DNA of 64,000 nt. Origin: Bathymodiolus brooksi (taxonomy: Eukaryota; Mollusca; Bivalvia; Mytilida; Modiolidae). The notes beneath the pieces are model-generated. The model did not search any database. It was not told where the DNA came from and was given only the letters and a program-made list of their open reading frames with translations. Where the stretch lies: assembly GCA_963680875.1 (NCBI GenBank), contig OY804579.1, positions 32,225,804-32,289,803 on the forward strand, given 5' to 3'. Of the stretch, positions 55,501 through 64,000 are shown piece by piece (within the stretch, counting starts at the first letter, position 1; the number at the start of each line of letters is the position of its first letter). A program made the position numbers and the translations under genes.

Positions 55501-57015
55501 CCGCTATGTTACTCATATAGTCACCAAGGGTAAGGAATTCCATCTTCTCATAAGACATAAGACATACATACATAAGACACCCGCTATGTTACTCATATGG
55601 TCACCAAGGGTAAGGAGTTCTGCCTTCTCATAAGACATGTATACATAAGACACCCGCTATGTTACTCATATAGTCACCAAGGGTAAGGAGTTCCGTCTTC
55701 TCATAAGACATAAGACATATATGCATAAGACACCCGCTATGTTGCTCATATAGTCACCAAGGGTAAGGAGTTCCGTCTTCTCATAAGACATAAGTCATAT
55801 ATTCATAAGACACCCGCTATGTTACTCATATAGTCACCAAGGGTAAGGAGTTCCGTCTTCTCATAAGACATAAGACATACATACATAAGACACTTGCTAT
55901 GTTACTCATATAGTCACCAAGGGTAAGGAGTTCCGCCTTCTCATAATACATAAGACATATATACATAAGATACCCGCTATGTTACTCATATAGTCAGCAA
56001 GGGTAAAGAGTTCCGTCTTCTCATAAGACATAAGACATATATACATAACACACCCGCTATGTTACTCATATAGTCACCAAGGGTAAGGAATTCCGTCTTC
56101 TCATAAGACATAAGACATACATACATAAGACACTTGCTATGTTACTCATATAGTCACCAAGGGTAAAGAGGTCCGTCTTCTCATAAGACATCAGACATAT
56201 ATACATAAGACACCCGCCATGTTACTCATATAGTCACCAAGGGTAAGAGGTTCCGTATTCTCATAAGACATAAGACATATATACATAAGACACCCGCTAT
56301 GTTACTCATATAGTCACCAAGGGTAAGGAGTTCCATCTTCTCATAAGACATAGGACATACATACATAAGACACCCGCTATGTTACTCATATAGTCACCAA
56401 GGGTAAGGAATTCCATCTTCTCATAAGACATAAGACATACATACATAAGACACCCGCTATGTTACTCATATCGTCACCAAGGGTAAGGAGTTCTGCCTTC
56501 TCATAAGACATATATACATAAGACACCCGCTATGTTACTCATATAGTCACCAAGGGTAAGGAGTTCCGTCTTCTCATAAGACATAAGACATATATGCATA
56601 AGACACCCGCTATGTTGCTCATATAGTCAACAAGGGTAAGGAGTTCCGTCTTCTCATAAGACAAGACATATTTGCATAAGACACCCGCTATGTTGCTCAT
56701 ATAGTCACCAAAGGTAAGGAGTTCAGTCTTCTCATAAGACATAAGACATACATACATAAGACACCCGCTATGTTACTCAAATAGTCACCAAGGGTAAGGA
56801 GTTCCGTCTTCTCATAAGACATAAGACATACATACATAAGACACCCGCTATGTTACTCATATAGTCACCAAGGGTAAGGAGTTCTGCCTTCTCATAAGAC
56901 ATAAGACATATATTCATAAGACACCCGCTATGTTACTCATATAGTCACCAAGGGTAAGGAATTCCGTCTTCTCATAAGACATAAGACAACCATACATAAG
57001 ACACGTGCTATGTTA
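52578..57015. repeat. ~4.58-kb duplication, copy 2
   Basis: Same monomer order as 47.99-52.44 kb. I noticed over a dozen substitutions (for example GGTTAAGG near 53.95 kb, ACACCGGC near 54.0 kb, GTTTTGCC near 55.15 kb). Substitutions are scattered and private to either copy, as expected for independent decay after duplication. The match ends near 57.02 kb, where copy 2 continues with AATACATAAG trimers. Confidence 0.92.
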
Positions 57016-59871
57016 CTCATATAGTCACCAAGGGTAAGGAGTTCCGCCTTCTCATAATACATAAGACATATATACATAAGACACCCGCTATGTTACTCAT
57101 ATAGACACCAAGGGTAAAGAGTTCCGTCTTCTCATAAGACATAAGACATATATACATAAAACACCCGCTATATTACTCATATAGTCACCAAGGGTAAAGA
57201 GTTCCGTCTTCTCATAAGACATAAGACATATATACATAAGACACCCGCTATGTTACTCATATAGTCACCAAGGGTAAGGAGTTCCGTCTTTTCATAAGAC
57301 ATAAGACATATATACATAAGACACCCGCTATGTTGCTCATATAGTCACCAAGGGTAAGGAGTTCCGTCTTCTCATAAGACATAAGACATACATACATAAG
57401 ACACTTGCTATGTTACTCATATAGTCACCAAGGGTAAGGAGTTCCGCCTTCTCATAATACATAAGACATATATACATAAGACACCCGCTATGTTACTCAT
57501 ATAGTCACCAAGGGTAAAGAGTTCCGTCTTCTCATAAGACATAAGCCATATATACATAAGACCCCCGCTATATTACTCATATAGTCACCAAGGGTAAGGA
57601 GTTCCGTCTTCTCATAAGACATAAGACATACATACATAAGACACCCGCTATGTTACTCATATAGTCACCAAGGGTAAGGAGTTCCGCCTTCTCATAATAC
57701 ATAAGACATATATACATAAGACACCCGCTATGTTACTCATATAGTCACCAAGGGTAAAGAGTTCCGTCTTCTCATAAGACATAAGACATATATACATAAA
57801 ACACCCGCTATATTACTCATATAGTCACCAAGGGTAAGGAGTTCCGTCTTCTCATAAGACATAAGACATACATACATAAGACACTTGCTATGTTACTCAT
57901 ATAGTCACCAAGGGTAAGGAGTTCCGCCTTCTCATAATACATAAGACATATATATATAAGACACCCGCTATGTTACTCATATAGTCACCAAGGGTAAAGA
58001 GTTCCGTCTTCTCATAAGACATAAGACATATATACATTAGACACCCGCTATATTACTCATATAGTCAACAATGGTAAGGAGTTCCGTCTTCTCATAAGAC
58101 ATAAGACATATATACATAAGACACCCGCTATGTTACTCATATAGTCACCAAGGGTAATGAGTTCCGTCTTCTCATAAGACATCAGATATATATGCATAAG
58201 AAACCCGCTATGTTACTCATATAGTCACGAAGGGTAAGGAGTTCGTCTTTTCATAAGATATAAGACATACATACATAAGACACTTGCTATGTTACTCATA
58301 TAGTCACCAAGGCTAAGGAGTTCCGCCTTCTCATAATACATAAGACACTTGCTATGTTACTCATATAGTCACCAAGGGTAAAGAGTTCAGTCTTCTCATA
58401 AGACATAAGCCATATATACATAAGACACCCGCTATGTTACTCATATAGTCACCAAGGGTAAGGAGTTCCGTCTTCTCATAAGACATAAGACATACATACA
58501 TAAGACACCCGCTATGTTACTCATATAGTCACCAAGGGTAAGGAGTTCGTCTTCTCATAAGACATAAGACATATATGCATAAGACACCCGCTATGTTACT
58601 CATATAGTCACCAAGGGTAAGGAGTTCCGTTTTCTCATAAGACATAAGACATATACATAAGACACCAGCTATGTTACTCATATAGTCACCAAGGGTAAGG
58701 AGTTCCCCCTTCTCATAATACATAAGACATATATACATAAGACACCCACTATGTTATTCATATAGTCACCAAGGGTAAGGAATTCCGTCTTCTCATAAGA
58801 CATAAGACATATATACATAAGACACCCGCTATGTTACTCATATAGTCACCAAGGGTAAGGAGTTCCGTCTTCTCATAAGACATAAGACATACATACATAA
58901 GACACCTGCTATGTTGCTCATATAGTCACCAAGGGTAAGGAGTTCCGTTTTCTCATAAGACATAAGACATATATACATAAGACACCCGCTATGTTAATCA
59001 TATAGTCACCAAGGGTAAGGAGTTCCGTCTTCTCATAAGACATAAGACATACATACATAAGACACCTGCTATGTTACTCATATAGTCACCAAGGGTAAGA
59101 AGTTCCGCCTTCGCATAAGACATAAGACATATATACATAAGACACCTGCTATGTTACTCATATAGTCACCAAGGGTAAGGAGTTCTGCCTTCTCATAAGA
59201 CATAAGACATATATTCATAAGACACCAGCTATGTTACTCATATAGTCACCAAGGGTAAGGAGTTCCGTCTTCTCATAAGACATAAGACATACATACATAA
59301 GACACTTGCTATGTTACTCATATAGTCACCAAGGGTAAGGAGTTCAGCCTTCTCATAATACATAAGACATATATACATAAGACACCCGCTATGTTACTCA
59401 TATAGTCACCAAAGGTAAGGAGTTACGTCTTCATATAAGACATAAGACATATATACATAAGACACCCGCTATGTTACTCATATAGTCACCAAGGGTAAGG
59501 AGTTCCGTCTTCTCATAAGACATAAGACATACATGCATAAGACACCCGCTATGTTGCTCATATAGTCACCAAGGATAAGGAGTTCAGTCTTCACATAAGA
59601 CATAAGACATATATACATAAGACACCCGCTATGTTACTCATATAGTCACCAAGGGTAAGAAGTTCCGTCTTCTCATAAGACATAAGACATACATACATAA
59701 GACACCCGCTATGTTACTCATATAGTCACCAAGGGTAAGGGGTTCCGCCTTCTCATAAGACATAAGACATATATACATAAGACACCCGCTATGTTACTCA
59801 TATAGTCACCAAGGGTAATGAGTTCCGTCTTCTCATAAGACATAAGACTTATATGCATAAGACACCCGCTA
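57016..59871. repeat. 240-bp trimer array and dispersed copy of the 27 and 37 kb units
   Basis: From ~57.4 to 58.05 kb a three-monomer unit recurs exactly 240 bp apart (TTCCGCCTTC with AATACATAAG, then AAAGAGTTCC with AAAACACCC, then CATACATAAG with CACTTGC). At 58226 the CACGAAGGG monomer and its 65-bp partner (58290-58354) reappear, 30,895 bp from the copy at 27331. From 58.7 to 59.9 kb the order follows 36.85-38.15 kb. Confidence 0.82.
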
Positions 59872-59958
59872 TGTTGCTCATATAGTCACCAAGGGTAAGG
59901 AGTTCAGTCTTCTCATAAGACATAAGACATAAGACATATATACATAAGACACCCGCTA
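59872..59958 (+). repeat. 87-bp monomer, distal copy
   Basis: Same 7-bp gain as at 38118, but with CAGTCTTCTCATAAG instead of CTGTCTTCTAATAAG, and preceded by AAGACTTATATGC. It sits at the matching place after the ACGTCTTCATATAAG run, confirming a shared origin. Confidence 0.9.
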
Positions 59959-61625
59959 TATTACTCATATAGTCACCAAGGGTAAGGAGTTCCGTCTTCT
60001 CATAAGACATAAGACATATATACATAAGACACCCGCTATGTTACTCATATAGTCACCAAGGGTAAGGAGTTCCGTCTTCTCATAAGACATAAGACATACA
60101 TACAAAAGACACTTGCTATGTTACTCATATAGTAATCAAGGGTAAGGAGTTCCGTCTTCTCATAAGATAATAAGACATACATACATAAGACACCCGCTAT
60201 GTTACTCATATAGTCACCAAGGGTAAGGAGTTCTGCCTTCTCATAAGACATAAGACATATATACATAAAACACCCGCTATATTACTCATATAGTCACCAA
60301 GTGTAAGGAGTTCCGTCTTCTCATAAGACATAAGACATACATACATAAGACACTTGCTATGTTACTCATATAGTCACCAAGAGTAAGGAGTTCCGCCTTC
60401 TCATAATACATAAGACATATATACATAAGACACCCGCTATGTTACTCATATAGTCACCAAGGGTAAAGAGTTCCGTCTTCTCATAAGACATAAGACATAT
60501 ATACATAAGACACCCGCTATGTTACTCATATAGTCACCAAGGGTAAGGAGTTCCGCCTTCTCATAATACATAAGACATATATACATAAGACACCCGCTAT
60601 GTTACTCATATAGACACCAAGGGTAAAGAGTTCCGTCTTCTCATAAGACATAAGACATATATACATAAAACACCCGCTATATTACTCATATAGTCACCAA
60701 GTGTAAGGAGTTCCGTCTTCTCATAAGACATAAGACATACATACATAAGACACTTGCTATGTTACTCATATAGTCACCAAGGGTAAGGAGTTCCGCCTTC
60801 TCATAATACATAAGACATATATACATCAGACACCCGCTATGTTACTCATATAGTCACCAAGGGTAAGGAGTTCCGTCTTCTCATAAGACATAAGACATAT
60901 ATACATAAGACACCCGCTATGTTACTCATATAGTCACCAAGGGTAAGGAGTTCCGTCTTTTCATAAGACATAAGACATATATACATAAGACACCCGCTAT
61001 GTTACTCATATAGTCACCAAGGGTAATGAGTTCCGTCTTCTCATAAGACATCAGACATATATGCATAAGACACCCGCTATGTTTCTCATATATTCACCAA
61101 GGGTAAGGAGTTCCGTCTTCTCATAAGACATAAGACATACATACATAAGACACTTGCTATGTTACTCATATAGTCACCAAGGGTAAGGAGTTCCGCCTTC
61201 TCATAATACATAAGACATATATACATAAGACACACGCTATGTTACTCATCTAGTCACCAAGGGTAAAGAGTTCCGTCTTCTCATAAGACATAAGCCATAT
61301 ATACATAAGACCCCCGCTATATTACTCATATAGTCACCAAGGGTAAGGAGTTCCGTCTTCTCATAAGACATAAGACATACATACATAAGACACCCGCTAT
61401 GTTACTCATATAGTCACCAAGGGTAAGGAGTTCTGCCTTCTCATAAGACATAAGACATATATTCATAAGACACCCGCTATGTTACTCATATAGTCACCAA
61501 GGGTAAGGAGTTCCGCCTTCTCATAATACATAAGACATATATACATAAGACACCCGCTATGCTACTCATATAGTCACCAAGGGTAAGGAGTTCCGTCTTC
61601 TCATAAGACATAAGACATATATACA
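59945..61625. repeat. 1.68-kb tandem duplication, copy 1
   Basis: CATAAGATAATAAG (60161/61842) recurs at 1,681 bp, which is 21 x 80 plus 1; the extra base is in the 81-bp monomer itself. Further right GTTTCTC (61081/62682) and CATCTAG (61247/62848) recur at 1,601 bp, because copy 2 lost one monomer near 62.5 kb. Inside copy 1 the 560-bp-scale AATACATAAG / AAAGAG / AAGTGTAAGG order is already partly repeated (60.28-60.55 and 60.66-60.9 kb). Confidence 0.9.
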
Positions 61626-63226
61626 TAAGACACCCGCTATATTACTCATATAGTCACCAAGGGTAAGGAGTTCCGTCTTCTCATAAGACATAAGACATAT
61701 ATAGATAAGACACCCGCTATGTTACTCATATAGTCACCAAGGGTAAGGAGTTCCGTCTTCTCATAAGACATAAGACATACATACAAAAGACACTTGCTAT
61801 GTTACTCATATAGTAATCAAGGGTAAGGAGTTCCGTCTTCTCATAAGATAATAAGACATACATACATAAGACACCCGCTATGTTACTCATATAGTCACCA
61901 AGGGTAAGGAGTTCTGCCTTCTCATAAGACATAAGACATATATACATAAAACACCCGCTATATTACTCATATAGTCACCAAGTGTAAGGAGTTCCGTCTT
62001 CTCATAAGACATAAGACATACATACATAAGACACTTGCTATGTTACTCATATAGTCACCAAGAGTAAGGAGTTCCGCCTTCTCATAATACATAAGACATA
62101 TATACATAAGACACCCGCTATGTTACTCATATAGTCACCAAGGGTAAAGAGTTCCGTCTTCTCATAAGACATAAGACATATATACATAAGACACCCGCTA
62201 TGTTACTCATATAGTCACCAAGGGTAAGGAGTTCCGCCTTCTCATAATACATAAGACATATATACATAAGACACCCGCTATGTTACTCATATAGACACCA
62301 AGGGTAAAGAGTTCCGTCTTCTCATAAGACATAAGACATATATACATAAAACACCCGCTATATTACTCATATAGTCACCAAGTGTAAGGAGTTCCGTCTT
62401 CTCATAAGACATAAGACATACATACATAAGACACTTGCTATGTTACTCATATAGTCACCAAGGGTAAGGAGTTCCGCCTTCTCATAATACATAAGACATA
62501 TATACATCAGACACCCGCTATGTTACTCATATAGTCACCAAGGGTAAGGAGTTCCGTCTTTTCATAAGACATAAGACATATATACATAAGACACCCGCTA
62601 TGTTACTCATATAGTCACCAAGGGTAATGAGTTCCGTCTTCTCATAAGACATCAGACATATATGCATAAGACACCCGCTATGTTTCTCATATATTCACCA
62701 AGGGTAAGGAGTTCCGTCTTCTCATAAGACATAAGACATACATACATAAGACACTTGCTATGTTACTCATATAGTCACCAAGGGTAAGGAGTTCCGCCTT
62801 CTCATAATACATAAGACATATATACATAAGACACACGCTATGTTACTCATCTAGTCACCAAGGGTAAAGAGTTCCGTCTTCTCATAAGACATAAGCCATA
62901 TATACATAAGACCCCCGCTATATTACTCATATAGTCACCAAGGGTAAGGAGTTCCGTCTTCTCATAAGACATAAGACATACATACATAAGACACCCGCTA
63001 TGTTACTCATATAGTCACCAAGGGTAAGGAGTTCTGCCTTCTCATAAGACATAAGACATATATTCATAAGACACCCGCTATGTTACTCATATAGTCACCA
63101 AGGGTAAGGAGTTCCGCCTTCTCATAATACATAAGACATATATACATAAGACACCCGCTATGCTACTCATATAGTCACCAAGGGTAAGGAGTTCCGTCTT
63201 CTCATAAGACATAAGACATATATACA
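61626..63226. repeat. 1.68-kb tandem duplication, copy 2 (1,601 bp)
   Basis: Head-to-tail copy of 59.95-61.63 kb, one monomer shorter. ATAGATAAG at 61701 recurs at 63302, showing that a third copy begins at about 63,227. Confidence 0.9.
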
Positions 63227-64000
63227 TAAGACACCCGCTATATTACTCATATAGTCACCAAGGGTAAGGAGTTCCGTCTTCTCATAAGACATAAGACATA
63301 TATAGATAAGACACCCGCTATGTTACTCATATAGTCACCAAGGGTAATGAGTTCCGTCTTCTCATAAGACATCAGACATATATGCATAAAACACCCGCTA
63401 TGTTGTTCATATAGTCACGAAGGGTAAGGAGTTCCGTCTTCTCATAAGACATAAGACATATATGCATAAGACACCCGCTATGTTGCTCATATAGTCACCA
63501 AGGGTAAGGAGTTCCGTCTTCTCATAAGATATAAGACATACATACATAAGACACTTGCTATGTTACTCATATAGTCACCAAGGGTAAGGAGTTCCGCCTT
63601 CTCATAAGACATACATACATAAGACACCCGCTATGTTTCTCATATAGTCACCAAGGGTAAGGAGTTCCGCCTTCTCATAATACATAAGACATATATACAT
63701 AAGACACCCGCTATGTTATTCATATAGTCACCAAGGGTAAGAAGTTCCGTCTTCTCATAAGACATAAGACATATATACATAAGACACCCGCTATGTTATT
63801 CATATAGTCACCAAGGGTAAGAAGTTCCGTCTTCTCATAAGACATCAGACATATATGCATAAGACACCCGCTATGTTGCTCATATAGTCACCAAGGGTAA
63901 GGAGTTCAGTCTTCTCATAAGACATAAGACATATATACATAAGACACCCGCTATGTTACTCATTTAGTCATCAAGGGTAAGGAGTTCAGTCTTCTCATAA
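63227..64000. repeat. Start of a third 1.6-kb copy, then other monomers to the window edge
   Basis: About 120 bp (to ~63,345) match the start of copies 1 and 2. Then the order switches to GGGTAATGAG / ATCAGAC / CACGAAGGG / AATACATAAG monomers. A 73-bp-type monomer with ATAAGACATACATACATAAG lies near 63.6 kb. The array is cut by the window end within a monomer. Confidence 0.8.

Larger units (their letters stand above)
44461..55669 (+). repeat. 73-bp NdeI/BstEII monomer series (HOR markers)
   Basis: These monomers combine CATATGGTCACC (NdeI CATATG overlapping BstEII GGTCACC), TTCTGCCTTC and a 7-bp loss leaving AAGACATGTATACATAAG. TATGG starts are 44461, 44854, 45407, 46754, 47146, 47699, 48172, 49677, 50070, 50543, 51016, 52760, 54258, 54651, 55123 and 55596, plus 35901 and 36374 upstream. 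Short spacings are only 393, 473 or 553 bp (within 1 bp), i.e. 4, 5 or 6 full monomers plus one 73-bp monomer. Coordinates give the range. Confidence 0.92.
1..64000. repeat. Satellite DNA array, 80-bp monomer, head to tail, fills the window
   Basis: The sequence repeats with an 80-bp period from the first base to the last; successive monomers begin with TGTTACTCATATAGTCACC and end with ACACCCGCTA. The array runs off both ends of the window. All monomers I read lie in the same orientation. Variants differ by point changes and by a limited set of indels, giving lengths of 53, 65, 73, 75, 76, 78, 79, 80, 81 and 87 bp. No unique sequence over a few bases interrupts the array, so all gene-free stretches are accounted for by satellite. 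Such arrays are known from eukaryotic centromeres, pericentromeres and heterochromatic knobs; which of these applies here cannot be read from sequence alone. The family was not recognised. Confidence 0.98.

Noticed and set aside
58529..58738. 69-codon reverse-strand open frame
   Set aside because: Satellite frame kept open by a monomer that lost 2 bp (AAGACATATACATAAG); not a gene.
60045..60266. 73-codon reverse-strand open frame and its twin at 61726-61947
   Set aside because: Same satellite peptide; open because of an 81-bp monomer (CATAAGATAATAAG). The twin is the 1,681-bp duplicate.
1..64000. CRISPR array
   Set aside because: Repeats are contiguous, with no unique spacers between them, and the period is 80 bp of continuous homologous sequence.
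1..64000. CENP-B box or another known centromere-protein site
   Set aside because: I looked for a TTCG-N4-A-N2-CGGG-like core in the monomer and its variants and found none, so centromere function cannot be claimed from a motif.
1..64000. Telomeric repeat, rDNA or tRNA-derived satellite
   Set aside because: No TTAGGG/TTTAGGG-type runs, no rRNA-like conserved blocks, and no A/B box pair or cloverleaf potential recognised in the monomer.

Overview
The whole 64 kb window is one uninterrupted block of satellite DNA. It consists of an 80-bp monomer repeated head to tail on one strand, about 800 times (64,000 / ~79.5 bp). I see no gene, RNA gene, transposon, inverted segment or non-satellite insertion. 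The reference monomer at 1253-1332 is about 39% GC. Megabase-style arrays of short AT-leaning monomers with nested higher-order repeats (HORs) point to a eukaryotic chromosome, most likely centromeric, pericentromeric or other heterochromatin in a long-read assembly. I do not recognise the monomer and cannot name the organism.

The information in the window lies in monomer variants and their arrangement. The monomer carries three copies of an 8-mer, CATAAGAC, at monomer positions 43, 50 and 65. Losing or gaining the interval between copies gives the main length classes: 73 bp (-7), 65 bp (-15) and 87 bp (+7). Other classes are 53 bp (-27), 76 bp (-4, creating a BglII site), 78 bp (-2), 75 bp, 79 bp and 81 bp. 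These act as rulers: the spacings I measured between homologous landmarks equal a whole number of 80-bp monomers plus or minus the indels lying between them.

Layout. 1-18.9 kb: a left domain rich in 53-bp and 76-bp BglII monomers, with ~773-bp HOR units and overlapping duplications of about 1.0, 1.1, 1.4 and 2.1 kb. 18.9-26.7 kb: a ~3.9-kb tandem duplication of near-identical copies. 26.7-35.2 kb: a transition with 65-bp monomers, ending in a 2,224-bp near-perfect tandem duplication (28 monomers). 35.2-48.1 kb: units bounded by 87-bp monomers (11, 22 and 26 monomers), then a 2,293-bp repeat. 48.0-57.0 kb: a ~4.58-kb duplication (58 monomers) carrying a 393/473/553-bp HOR series marked by 73-bp monomers with NdeI and BstEII sites. 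57.0-64.0 kb: 240-bp trimers and a 1,681/1,601-bp duplication. The 53-bp and BglII classes stop near 26 kb and the 73-bp NdeI/BstEII class is confined to 35.9-55.7 kb, so the array has domains of different age.

No genes work together here. The few open frames above ~60 codons occur where a monomer length is divisible by 3 (75, 78 or 81 bp), so the frame survives one junction; I reject them as genes. The picture is a tandem array shaped by slippage inside the monomer and unequal exchange or segmental amplification between monomers.
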